Below are positions 26,042 through 35,428 of a stretch of 64,000 nt of DNA, one piece after another. The stretch is from Lentzea cavernae (GTDB lineage: Bacteria > Actinomycetota > Actinomycetes > Mycobacteriales > Pseudonocardiaceae), in NCBI RefSeq assembly GCF_014653695.1, contig NZ_BNAR01000027.1:1-64000 (forward strand), in the 5' to 3' direction. Under the pieces are notes generated by a model that was given only the letters and a program-made list of their open reading frames with translations, was not told where the DNA came from and ran no database searches. Positions within the stretch are counted from its first letter, which is position 1; every line of letters begins with the position of its first letter. A program made the position numbers and the translations under genes.

Positions 26042-28914
26042 GACTGCACCGCCTGGAGCTCACGGCGTTCGGGCCCTACCCGAAGCCCGAGGCCGTCGAC
26101 TTCGACGAGCTGGGCGCGGACGGGTTGTTCCTGCTGCACGGCGACACGGGCGCGGGCAAGACGACGCTGCTCGACGCGGTGGCGTTCGCGCTGTTCGGCC
26201 GGGTGCCGGGCGCGCGCGGCGACGTGAAGAAGCTGCGGTGCGAGTACGCCGATCCCGAGGTGCCGACGGAGGTGTCGCTGGAGCTCACCGTGCAGTCGCG
26301 GCGGTTCCGGATCGTGCGCTCACCGGAGTTCGACCGCCCGAAGAAGCGCGGCGGCGGTTTCACCACCCAGCCCGCGAAGTGCTCGCTCACCTGGCTCGAG
26401 GGCTGGGACGGCGAGGGCATCACCCGCATCGACGACGTGGCGCGCGCGGTGGAGGACATGCTGGGCATGTCCTACGAGCAGTTCTTCCAGGTCGTGCTGC
26501 TGCCGCAGGGCGAGTTCGCGAAGTTCCTGCGCTCCGACACGGCCGAGCGCGAGGTGCTGCTGGAGAAGCTCTTCGGCACCGAGCGGTTCCTCGACGTGGA
26601 GAAGTGGTTCCGCGACAAGCGCGTCGCCGCCTGGCGCGTGCTGGAGGAACGCCGCCAGGGCGCGTCCAGGCTGACGCAGCGCGTGGCGGAGGCAGCGGGC
26701 GAGGAGCCGTCCGACGAGCCCGGCTGGCTGGAGTCCGTGCTGGAGCGCCTGTCCTCCGCCGTGGCCAGGGCGGGCGCGTTGTCGGAGGAGACGGCCGGAG
26801 TGGCCGACGGCGCGGACGCGATGCTCGCGCAGGCCCGCGTGCACGCCGACCAGATCCGTCGCGTGCGCGAGGCCCGCGAGCTGCTGGCCAGGGTGGAGGC
26901 CGCGGACTCGGCGTCGTGGTTCGCCGAACGCGACGCCGCCCGCCGCGCTGCCCCCGTCGTGCCGGCGTTCGGTGAGATCGCGAAGCTGCGGCAGTCCTAC
27001 GAGTTCGCGCTCCGCGACGAGTCCCGTGCCCTGGAATCGTTGGAGCGCTTGGGATACACGGGGTCGTCGTTGCGCGAGGACGCCGAGCGCTACCGCGAGG
27101 AGGCCGGCGGGCTCGGTGAGCTGGCCGCCGAAGCGGAGCGCCAGCAGGCCGACGTGCGCAGGCTGTCGGTGCTGAAGAACAACTCCCACCAGGTCGAACG
27201 CCGTCTCCTGGCCCTGAACACCGAGCTGGAGGTGCTGCCGGAACGCCTGGCGCAGTGCCGTCTGCAGCTCGACGCGGCGGTGGAGGCGTCGGGGCGGCTG
27301 GAGTCCCTGAAGTCCCGCGCGGACGCGGCCCTCGCGCTGCCGGGCGCCGCGGAAGCGTTGGAGTGCACCAAGAAGGAGCTCCACGAGGCGATCGACGTCC
27401 ACCAGAAGGCCAAGGACGTCCTCCAACAGGTCCGCCACCAGCGCTTGGAGAACATGGCCATCGAACTGGCCAGTGCCCTCAAGCGCGGCAAGCCCTGTGC
27501 CGTCTGCGGTTCGCCGTCGCACCCGGCTCCCGCGCAGCCGATGCTCGGCGGCGTGGACGCGACCGCCGAGGAGGACGCGGCCCACGAGGAACAGGCGGCG
27601 CTGGACCGCCGCAACGAGGCCGAGCGCGCCGCCCACGCCGCCGAACTGCGCATCCAGGCCTGCTGGGAGGCCCTGGGCTCCGAGGAACCGTCCGTCGCCG
27701 TGGCCGAGCACCGCGCGGCCCAGGGCCTGGCGGCCACCCGTTCGCAGCGGCAGACCGAGTTCGTCGGCCTCGAGGCCAAGACCCGCGACCTGGGCGCCGA
27801 GAAGGCCCGCGTGGAGCAGGACCTGGTGGGCCTGCGCACCGAGCACACGTCGCTGGTGGCGGTGGTCGAGGAGCGCGGCGCCCGCCTGGACAAGGCGCGC
27901 GGCGAGCACGACGACGTCCTGACGCGCCGCGACCACCTGCTGCGCCTGTCGAAGGCGTTGGTGGAACTGGCCGAACGCCGCTCCAAGCGCGACGACGCCC
28001 TCGCCCGCGTGGAGGAGCAGCAGGGCCTCGTGGCGGCCCTGGCCGCGGAAGCGGGCTTCACCGACGTCGACTCGGCCCTGGGCGCCGCTCGTCCCGCGCA
28101 GAAGCTGGAGGCCCTCGACGAGCGCATCGCCGCCTGGGAGCGGGCGCGGGCGTCGGCGCTCGCGACCCTCGAGGAGCTGGACGGGGTCGACCCGGCCGCC
28201 GAGGTGGACCTGGGCCAGGTGACGGCGACCGCGTCGTCCGCCCGTGCCGCCGCCTCGTCCGCCGCGACGGGCCACGCGCGCGCCCAGGAGGCGTTGCAGC
28301 GGGTCGGTGAGCTGGCCGCCCGGTTGCGCGCCGAGTGGAAGTCGCTGGAGCCGCTGGAGACCACCTACGCCGAGCTGGACGCGCTGACCGACGTGATCAA
28401 CGGGCGCGGGCAGAACTCGAAGAAGATGACGCTGCGGTCGTACGTGCTGGCGGCCCGGCTGGAGGAGGTCGCCGTCGCCGCCTCCGCCCGGCTGCACCGG
28501 ATGAGCCAGGGCCGGTACAGCTTCGTGCACTCCGACTCGGCCGGCGCCCGTGGCACGCGCGGCGGGCTGAGTCTCGACGTGCTCGACGACTACTCGGGGC
28601 GGTCCCGGCCGGCCAAGACGTTGTCGGGCGGGGAGTCGTTCCTCGCGTCGTTGTCGCTGGCGCTCGGGCTGGCGGACGTGGTCGCCAACGAGACCGGTGG
28701 CGCGCTGCTCGACACCCTGTTCGTCGACGAGGGGTTCGGGACGCTGGACTCGGACACGCTCGACATCGTCATGAACACGTTGGACGAGCTGCGGGCCGGT
28801 GGCCGCGTGGTGGGGCTGGTGTCGCACGTGGAGGAGCTGCGGCAGCGGATTCCGACGCGGTTGAGGGTGCGCAAGGCCCGCACCGGTTCCACGTTGGAAA
28901 TGTCGCTGGGCTGA
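26038..28914 (+). CDS. sbcC: Exonuclease SbcCD, C subunit (SMC-like ATPase)
   Basis: This 958-residue Rad50-like protein has Walker A GDTGAGKT at residues 35-42, long coiled-coil arms, a zinc hook CAVC (Cys487 and Cys490) at the apex, and C-terminal signature TLSGGESFLASLSLALGLAD followed by Walker B LFVDEGFGTLD. It moves SbcD to DNA ends and hairpins. ATG at 26038 overlaps sbcD by 4 bases, so the subunits are coupled. Confidence 0.95.
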   Translation: MRLHRLELTAFGPYPKPEAVDFDELGADGLFLLHGDTGAGKTTLLDAVAFALFGRVPGARGDVKKLRCEYADPEVPTEVSLELTVQSRRFRIVRSPEFDRPKKRGGGFTTQPAKCSLTWLEGWDGEGITRIDDVARAVEDMLGMSYEQFFQVVLLPQGEFAKFLRSDTAEREVLLEKLFGTERFLDVEKWFRDKRVAAWRVLEERRQGASRLTQRVAEAAGEEPSDEPGWLESVLERLSSAVARAGALSEETAGVADGADAMLAQARVHADQIRRVREARELLARVEAADSASWFAERDAARRAAPVVPAFGEIAKLRQSYEFALRDESRALESLERLGYTGSSLREDAERYREEAGGLGELAAEAERQQADVRRLSVLKNNSHQVERRLLALNTELEVLPERLAQCRLQLDAAVEASGRLESLKSRADAALALPGAAEALECTKKELHEAIDVHQKAKDVLQQVRHQRLENMAIELASALKRGKPCAVCGSPSHPAPAQPMLGGVDATAEEDAAHEEQAALDRRNEAERAAHAAELRIQACWEALGSEEPSVAVAEHRAAQGLAATRSQRQTEFVGLEAKTRDLGAEKARVEQDLVGLRTEHTSLVAVVEERGARLDKARGEHDDVLTRRDHLLRLSKALVELAERRSKRDDALARVEEQQGLVAALAAEAGFTDVDSALGAARPAQKLEALDERIAAWERARASALATLEELDGVDPAAEVDLGQVTATASSARAAASSAATGHARAQEALQRVGELAARLRAEWKSLEPLETTYAELDALTDVINGRGQNSKKMTLRSYVLAARLEEVAVAASARLHRMSQGRYSFVHSDSAGARGTRGGLSLDVLDDYSGRSRPAKTLSGGESFLASLSLALGLADVVANETGGALLDTLFVDEGFGTLDSDTLDIVMNTLDELRAGGRVVGLVSHVEELRQRIPTRLRVRKARTGSTLEMSLG

Positions 28915-28934
28915 TCAGCGTCTAACCTCGGCGC

Positions 28935-29474
28935 GTGCTGTCCCACGTGGAAATCACCGCCCGCGTCGAGCTCTCCCAGGCCGCCCACTTCGGGTGGTCG
29001 AACAAGGTGGAGTTCTCGCACGACTGCTTCGTGTGCCGCCGAACCGGCCGGACCGTCACCCTGCACCACGGCGCGTCGCACGGCCTGTGCCATTCCTCCC
29101 GGCAGCCGCTGGAGTGGCAGGACGAGCAGGCCGGGACGGGCAGCCACCCGGCGCCGATCCGCATCACCGGCTTCGACGTCGCCGGCGGTGCGACGGGCAA
29201 GACGCTGCGATGCAGGGTGTCCTTCTGGTGGTCGCCGTTCACCGACCTCCAGCGCCCGCAGGCGCAGGTCGGCGAACTGGGCGCCGGTCCGTGGGCCCGG
29301 CTGCACTACCGCGTCGGCTGCCACGCCTGCCGCGACGCCGGTGAGGCCGACTGGTTCAACGGGGAGCAGTCCCTGCAGACCAACACCGTCCTGCCGGTCG
29401 TCAGGCCGTGCACGCGGTGCGGCACGGACCTGGTGACCATGCCGGGAGCGCCCGAGATCACGCTCGTCGGTTAG
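28935..29474 (+). CDS. Cys-rich hypothetical protein with three CxxC pairs
   Basis: This 179-residue soluble protein has three Cys pairs: CFVC near residue 32, CHAC near 129 and CTRC near 161, with additional His residues between them. This looks like one or two zinc-ribbon or rubredoxin-like knuckles. GTG at 28935 is the start, 20 bases after sbcC, so it may ride on the sbcDC transcript. The final bases overlap the convergent ogt gene by 4. No family is recognised. Confidence 0.65.
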   Translation: MLSHVEITARVELSQAAHFGWSNKVEFSHDCFVCRRTGRTVTLHHGASHGLCHSSRQPLEWQDEQAGTGSHPAPIRITGFDVAGGATGKTLRCRVSFWWSPFTDLQRPQAQVGELGAGPWARLHYRVGCHACRDAGEADWFNGEQSLQTNTVLPVVRPCTRCGTDLVTMPGAPEITLVG

Positions 29475-29968
29475 CCCTCGTGGGCCAGCAGCCAGCGCTT
29501 GAGGTCCAGGCCCCAGCGGAAGCCGCCCATGGTCCCGCCGAGCCGGATCACCCGGTGGCAGGGGACGAAGAGGGCCGCGGAGTTGCGGGCGCAGGCCGAG
29601 GCCGCCGCCCTGATCGCCGCCGGGCGCCCGGAGAGTTCCGCGTACTCGGAATAGGTGACGGGTTCGCCAGCCTTGACCGTGCGCAGGACGTCCCAGGCGT
29701 GCTGGAGGAACGGTCCGGACTTCTGGCGGACCGGGATCGTGTCGATCGCCGTCAGGTCGCCCTCGTGGTAGGCGATGGCGGCCTTGGTGACGTCGCCGAG
29801 GTCCGGGCGTGCGGTGATCTCCGACGGCATGAGGGAGACGTGGATCTGGGGCGTCAGCAGGGCCAGGTCGGCGGTCCACCCGCTGGCCAGGACGGCTCCG
29901 TCCGGCGCGACGATCGCGGTGAACGGCCCCGCCGGTGTGTCCACGGTGGACGTGTGCGCGACGCTCAT
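29471..29968 (-). CDS. ogt: Methylated-DNA-protein cysteine methyltransferase
   Basis: This 165-residue O6-alkylguanine-DNA alkyltransferase is a single-turnover repair protein. The acceptor Cys is in PCHRVI near residue 135; the recognition helix (RAAASACARNSAAL) and the C-terminal GGFRWGLDLKRWLL block are intact. Its ATG overlaps the stop of the upstream Ada/AlkA-like gene by 4 bases, forming an alkylation-response operon. Confidence 0.93.
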   Translation of the reverse strand: MSVAHTSTVDTPAGPFTAIVAPDGAVLASGWTADLALLTPQIHVSLMPSEITARPDLGDVTKAAIAYHEGDLTAIDTIPVRQKSGPFLQHAWDVLRTVKAGEPVTYSEYAELSGRPAAIRAAASACARNSAALFVPCHRVIRLGGTMGGFRWGLDLKRWLLAHEG

Positions 29969-31302
29969 GATGTTGCTGCCTTCCTCATCAGGTGTGCTCC
30001 GGCGTAGGAGCGCCACGGCCGCCACTCGGGGCCGTGGGAAGTCAGATGTCTTGCGCTGTGGGGAAGCACCAGCACGTCCGGCGCGCCCAGCACCCGCATG
30101 GCCACCTCGTCGGCGACCGCGGTGCCGGCCAGGGAGGTCAGTTCCTCGGTCAGGTCCTCGATCGAGCGGCCCACGTCCACGACGAGCCCGCCGCTCGCCA
30201 GCGCCTCGGTGAGCGGGTGGTTGCCGGCCGAGTAGAGGTGCGTCAGCGCGCCGTCGGGGACCCGCAGCGGGACGCCGGTGAACGGGGCCACCAGCCGCAG
30301 CAGGGTCTCGGCGCCGTCGACGCTGCCCGCCACCCGGACGCCGGGGGTCTCGCGGACCAGCGGGCCGATGACCGGGTCGGCGCCCAGGAACTCGTCGACG
30401 GCCGCCGGGTCGGCGTCGAGGTCGAGGAGGCGGCGGACGCGGGACACGGCCGCGCCCAGATCCCTCATGTCGGCGAGGCGCAGCGAGCACAGGACGTGGT
30501 CGGCGGGGAAGGTCAGGCGGACCGTCGCCTCGCCGTTCGGGAGCGAGAGGGTGCGTGCGTAGGAGTCGGCGGTCACCTCCTCCACACCGGGCAGCGCGTG
30601 CGCGCGGAAGTGGAGGAGCAGCCCCTCGGCGTCGAACGGCGCCCGGTACGGCAGGCGCAGCACGATGCGGCCCGGCGTGCCGACCGGTGCCTTGCCCCGG
30701 CCGCGCATGTCGGACGGGGTCGAGGCGAACACCATGCGGATCGTGTCGTTGAACTGGCGCACCGACGCGAAGCCCGCGGCGAACGCGATGTCCGCGAACG
30801 GCAGTTCGGTCGTCTCGATCAACAGCCGGGCGGCGTGGGCGCGGTGGGCGCGGGCCAGGGCCAGCGGACCCGCGCCGAGTTCGGCGGTCAGCACGCGGGT
30901 GAGGTGGCGTTCCGAGTAGCCGAGCCTCCCGGCCAGGCCCGTCACGCCGTCGCGTTCCACGATGCCGTCGCTGATCAGGCGCATGGCCCTGCCCGCCAGG
31001 TCCGCGCGGAGGTTCCACTCGGGGGACCCCGGCACGGCGTCGGGCAGACAGCGGCGGCAGGCGCGGAAGCCCGCGGACTGGGCCGCCGCGGCCGTCAGGA
31101 AGAACTGGCTGTTGCGGCGCTTCGGGGTCACCGCGGGGCACGAGGGCCGGCAGTAGATGCCGGTCGTGCGGACCGCGTGGATGAAGCACCCGTCGAAACG
31201 GGCGTCACGTGCGGAGCACACCCGGTACGCGTGTTCTTCGTCAATGACCATGGCACCGATCCTGCCAGCGGGAACGGCCAATGGCTCGCGGGAATCGGAC
31301 AC
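29965..31302 (-). CDS. Ada/AraC/AlkA-like fusion with degenerate glycosylase domain
   Basis: This 445-residue protein joins an Ada zinc domain (GIYCRPSCPA and FRACRRC, the four Cys ligands including the methyl acceptor), an AraC-type HTH (about residues 105-195) and an AlkA-like N-terminal domain (LRLPYRAPFDAEGLL onward). The final part aligns with the HhH-GPD glycosylase only in fragments: PGVRVAGSVDGAE, AVADEVAMRVLGAPD and EWRPWRSYA. The usual hairpin (LPGIGxWTA) is not recognisable and the catalytic Asp position (LPxDxG) reads LPHSAR. Related Mtb AdaA-AlkA is about 496 aa. It likely senses methyl damage and regulates the operon, with glycosylase activity doubtful. Confidence 0.82.
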   Translation of the reverse strand: MSDSREPLAVPAGRIGAMVIDEEHAYRVCSARDARFDGCFIHAVRTTGIYCRPSCPAVTPKRRNSQFFLTAAAAQSAGFRACRRCLPDAVPGSPEWNLRADLAGRAMRLISDGIVERDGVTGLAGRLGYSERHLTRVLTAELGAGPLALARAHRAHAARLLIETTELPFADIAFAAGFASVRQFNDTIRMVFASTPSDMRGRGKAPVGTPGRIVLRLPYRAPFDAEGLLLHFRAHALPGVEEVTADSYARTLSLPNGEATVRLTFPADHVLCSLRLADMRDLGAAVSRVRRLLDLDADPAAVDEFLGADPVIGPLVRETPGVRVAGSVDGAETLLRLVAPFTGVPLRVPDGALTHLYSAGNHPLTEALASGGLVVDVGRSIEDLTEELTSLAGTAVADEVAMRVLGAPDVLVLPHSARHLTSHGPEWRPWRSYAGAHLMRKAATS

Positions 31303-31331
31303 GACCGTCGGCTGCCGTAGACTCGCTCCCC

Positions 31332-32411
<1,080 letters not shown>

Positions 32412-32422
32412 CGTCTGCTTTT

Positions 32423-32458
32423 CAACGGGCTCCGAGCTGACCGGCTCGGGGCCCGTTG
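32423..32458 (+). terminator. Putative terminator after ychF
   Basis: CAACGGGCTCCGAGC pairs with GCTCGGGGCCCGTTG (one G-T pair, 6-base loop). A T-poor tail (TCGTTCG) follows, so strength is moderate. Confidence 0.65.
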
Positions 32459-32567
32459 TCGTTCGCCGCGGTCCACGTACGAGTGGTGTTCGGTGTTCGG
32501 TGTTGACCGAACGCCGAACAGGTACAAAACAGAAGCGCGGTATCTGCTGAGCGGGCGCGCCCTGCCG

Positions 32568-33297
32568 TGGACGCCCTCGTCACCGCCTTCGCGCTGCCTG
32601 ACGGGCCGGTGTTCGTCATCCAGGTCAAGTCCGCCGCATTGGACACTGAGGCTCACTGAGCCAGGTCTGTTCATCGACGCGGACGTTCCCGCGCTGACGC
32701 GGAGCGGTGCCGAGCGGCAGGGAATCATCGGTCAGGTCGGCGTGGAACTGTCAGCTCTGTTGCTGATCGACCCCGCCAGGAGGCTCGGAGTTCGCGCGGC
32801 GGCCGAAGCGCTGTCCCGTGCGCCGAGTTCGATCTCCGACGCCTTCGCGGCGCTGAGAGCCGCAGGACTCGTTGATGCGGAGAACGAACCCGCTGTTCCC
32901 GACTTGTTCTGGGAGTTGGCCGAGCACTGGAAGCCGACGAGCCGTGATGTGGCAAGCATTCCTAGCCCGAACGCACGTGACAGTGCCGCACTCCGATTGG
33001 GCATGGAGGAGGTCGAGTCGACCGTTGGCTGGGCGTTGACCACAGCACGTTGAGGCGGGCCGTCCAGCTGCTGGGCCGGCATCAACGGCGTCTTCGCGCG
33101 CCGCTCGTATCCGCGTCGCCCAGATGTCGATGGTGTGTGCCTGGTGATTCGACGCCACGGGCTGGGCAGACGAGCACTGGCCACGGGCGAACTCGCTCTT
33201 CGTCGCACTCGATCTTGTTCAGACCCAGGGCGGGGCCGGGAATCTTGACGGGTGGACTCCGGAGGCCTTGGAACCGTGTGTGGTGAGCCGACTGATC
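32568..33297 (+). pseudogene. Decayed winged-helix (MarR-like) regulator gene
   Basis: Fragments of one protein are scattered over frames. A first piece (about 32568-32660; DALVTAFALPDGPVFVIQVKS) ends in TGA. A second frame (about 32655-33053) encodes LTEPGLFIDADVPAL and a winged helix-turn-helix (VRAAAEALSRAPSSISDAF, about 32790-32850) and stops at 33053. Further pieces (RRAVQLLG at 33050, then in other frames RRHGLGRRALATGELALR and LDGWTPEAL) continue to about 33297. No single frame covers the gene, and base composition is less GC-rich than its neighbours. It may instead be a short genuine gene at 32493-33053. Confidence 0.5.
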
Positions 33298-33628
33298 GTC
33301 TGCACGTCCAGTCCCATGCGTGGGCGGCGGCTACCGCCACGACTCTCGTGCTCAGTGCGGACGAGATCCTGCCCTGCGAAGGAGGGGACAGACCTCCTGG
33401 ATCGTGCGCATCACGCTCGATCGGAACTGCGGACCGACCTCGCGAGATCAACTCGAAGCCGCCGACCCTCAGTTGCGTGCAGATGCTCTTCAGCGCAGCC
33501 GGCAGTGGTCCGATCGGTATGAGGCGCGAACGTTGAAGAAGATCAGAGCTGTGCCGGACGCACAGGACGTGGAGATCGAGGACGTGAAGCTGGTCGGTGA
33601 ACTGCTCGCCGGAGCGCTCGAGAGCTGA
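33298..33628 (+). pseudogene. Second gene fragment, unknown
   Basis: An open frame ends at 33628 with a coherent charged helical segment (DQLEAADPQLRADALQRSRQW then YEARTLKKIRAVPDAQDVEIED). Its upstream part has no protein-like character and no plausible start with an RBS. It looks like the 3' end of a gene once paired with the decayed regulator. No family is firmly recognised. Confidence 0.4.
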
Positions 33629-33723
33629 CGAGTGTCGTGGTGTCGCCGCCCCGTGACGGAGAGTGGCCAGAAGAGCCGAGAATCCCCGAACCCGTTTGTA
33701 TCACTGACAAATGTATGAAGCGA

Positions 33724-33748
33724 GGTTTGTACCGACCGCTGTCGGGTA
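33724..33748 (+). promoter_or_regulatory. Stress sigma factor (SigF/SigB-type) promoter
   Basis: GGTTT (33724-33728), a 15-base spacer and GGGTA (33744-33748) match the GGTTT-N15-17-GGGTA consensus of SigF in mycobacteria and SigB in Streptomyces. It lies 35 bp before the start of a small membrane protein gene, leaving room for transcription start near 33755 and the RBS GGAGG at 33773-33777. Confidence 0.7.
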
Positions 33749-33782
33749 CCTCTAGTTCAGGATTCCCCACCTGGAGGTTGGA

Positions 33783-33938
33783 ATGATCGTCCTCGGTCTG
33801 ATTCTGCTGGTCGTCGGTTGGCTGATGGGTATCAGCATCCTGACGACGCTGGGCGTGGTGCTCCTGGTGATCGGCGCGATCCTCGCCGTCCTCGGCGCGG
33901 TCGGCAAGCCGATCGGTGGCCGGGCGCACTACTTCTAA
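33783..33938 (+). CDS. DUF6131-like small hydrophobic membrane protein
   Basis: This 51-residue protein has two membrane segments (about residues 1-14 and 19-40) and a short polar tail GKPIGGRAHYF. It resembles actinobacterial DUF6131 micro-proteins of about 50 residues with a GGR-HY end. RBS GGAGG (33773-33777) is well placed before ATG 33783. The upstream SigF/SigB-type promoter suggests general stress induction. A strong terminator follows, so it is a single-gene transcript. Function is unknown. Confidence 0.8.
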   Translation: MIVLGLILLVVGWLMGISILTTLGVVLLVIGAILAVLGAVGKPIGGRAHYF

Positions 33939-33974
33939 ACACGCATCAAGCTCCGTTCCGGTCTCGGAAGCGGT

Positions 33975-34009
33975 GAAGGGGGAGCCTCCACAGTGGAGGC
34001 TCCCCCTTC
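33975..34009. terminator. Bidirectional intrinsic terminator
   Basis: A 16-bp perfect stem (GAAGGGGGAGCCTCCA, complement at 33994-34009) has a 3-base loop. It ends the DUF6131-like gene and also lies just past the stop of the convergent 33-residue frame. Confidence 0.82.
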
Positions 34010-34026
34010 TGCTTGTCCAGCAAGCT

Positions 34027-34128
34027 TCACACGTTGTTCTTCGTGCGTGCGGCAGCGGCGAACACTCCGAACGCGACCCCCAGCATGGCCAGAGCGGCGA
34101 CAGCGGCAACTACAAGATCAACTGACAT
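34027..34128 (-). CDS. Putative 33-residue membrane micro-protein
   Basis: ATG at 34128 opens a frame of 33 codons with one hydrophobic helix (VDLVVAAVAALAMLGVAFGVF) and a basic tail (ARTKNN). GAGGGAG lies 12-18 bases upstream, a little far. It ends just before a strong bidirectional hairpin, which supports a real transcription unit. It could be a single-pass membrane micro-protein; function is unknown. Confidence 0.5.
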   Translation of the reverse strand: MSVDLVVAAVAALAMLGVAFGVFAAAARTKNNV

Positions 34129-34213
34129 GATCAGAAAAACTCCCTCTTGCGATCTCTCCCGTTCCTATGACGCCGGGGTACCCCAGAACGTTGCCTCGGG
34201 TAACGTTTTCGGG

Positions 34214-35428
34214 GTGAAACTCCGTGCTGTGGAAGCGCGAGTGCTCTCCGTAGCGCCGTGGCTGTTCGGGTTGTCGGTGCTCGGGCACCTGTTCATGGTC
34301 GCCTTCCAGACGAAGATGACCATGATCGACCTGCTGGTGTACCGCAACGGGTCGCCGCGCCTGTTCCAAGGTGATCTCTACGAGTGGCGGCTCGACCAGT
34401 ACGCGGACGTGTTCCCGCTGCCGTTCACCTACCCGCCGTTCGCGGCCGCGATCTTCACGCCGATGAGCTGGGTGCCGTGGGAGGCCTCGCGCTGGATCTG
34501 GCAGCTGCTCTGCCTGGGCTGCCTCTACTACATCGTGCACGTGACGTTGAAGCTGCTGAAGTTGCAGGACCCGCGTCGCGTGATGATGTGGACGGCGCTG
34601 ACGCTGTGGATCGAGCCGGTTCGCACGACGCTGAACTACGGTCAGATCAACCTGGTGCTGGTCGCGATCCTCATCGGCACGCTCGCGAGTGCGCGGAACT
34701 GGGTCGGTGGCGTCGGAGTGGGGTTCGCCGCGGGCATCAAGCTGACGCCCGCGATCTCGGGGCTGTACTTCCTGATCCAGCGGCGGTGGATGGCCGCTGT
34801 GTGGTCGTTCGTCGCTTTTGTCGTCGTCTACGGCATCGGCTGGGCGATTTCGCCGTCGCAGTCGGACAAGTTCTGGTTCCAGCTGCTCGGGGACGCGAGT
34901 CGCGTGGGGCCGGTGGGCAGTGCCATCAACCAGTCGCTGCGCGGTGCGCTGAGCCGCACGGTCGGTTACGACGTCAAGACCGGGGCGATCTACATCGTCG
35001 CCGTGCTCGTCGCCGCCGCGTTGACGTGGTTCGCGGTCAGCAGGACCAAGGACGTGCTGGCGTTGATCGTCAGCGTCCAGATGCTCGGCCTGCTGGTCTC
35101 GCCGATCTCGTGGAGCCACCACTGGGTGTGGATGGTGCCCGCCCTCCTGTGGCTGGTCTACGAGGGCGGACACCTGCTCTGCAAGATCACCGCCGGCCTG
35201 TGGGTGGTGCTGACCGGCGGCTACCTGATCTCGTTCCTGCTGCTGGCCCAGCCGAACATCTGGGACTTCCCGCGGCCGTGGATCTTCGTGCTGCTCGGCT
35301 GGGGTTATCCGGCCGCGGGCATGCTCACGCTGGTCGCGATCGGGCTAGCAACCCGGCGTGAGCGCAACGAGTTGCTGTCCGGCGATGAGGAAGCTGCCGA
35401 CGGCGAACCCAGCCGAGTCGCCGGCTGA
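34214..35428 (+). CDS. pimE: GT87 mannosyltransferase, PimE-like
   Basis: This 404-residue polytopic membrane protein of the GT-C class (GT87) has about ten hydrophobic segments. An early loop contains the acidic pair typical of GT-C enzymes (YEWRLDQYAD, near residue 57) and conserved FTYPPFAA. Neighbourhood (pterin dehydratase nearby, as Rv1159/Rv1159A) supports PimE, which uses polyprenol-phosphate-mannose to add alpha-1,2-mannose to phosphatidylinositol mannosides. GTG at 34214 is the start. The last 84 bases overlap the convergent glycosidase gene. Another GT87 specificity is possible. Confidence 0.8.
   Translation: MKLRAVEARVLSVAPWLFGLSVLGHLFMVAFQTKMTMIDLLVYRNGSPRLFQGDLYEWRLDQYADVFPLPFTYPPFAAAIFTPMSWVPWEASRWIWQLLCLGCLYYIVHVTLKLLKLQDPRRVMMWTALTLWIEPVRTTLNYGQINLVLVAILIGTLASARNWVGGVGVGFAAGIKLTPAISGLYFLIQRRWMAAVWSFVAFVVVYGIGWAISPSQSDKFWFQLLGDASRVGPVGSAINQSLRGALSRTVGYDVKTGAIYIVAVLVAAALTWFAVSRTKDVLALIVSVQMLGLLVSPISWSHHWVWMVPALLWLVYEGGHLLCKITAGLWVVLTGGYLISFLLLAQPNIWDFPRPWIFVLLGWGYPAAGMLTLVAIGLATRRERNELLSGDEEAADGEPSRVAG

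Noticed and set aside
25137..26063. 308-codon Arg/Ser/Pro-rich minus frame opposite sbcD
   Set aside because: Low-complexity antisense translation without any conserved motif.
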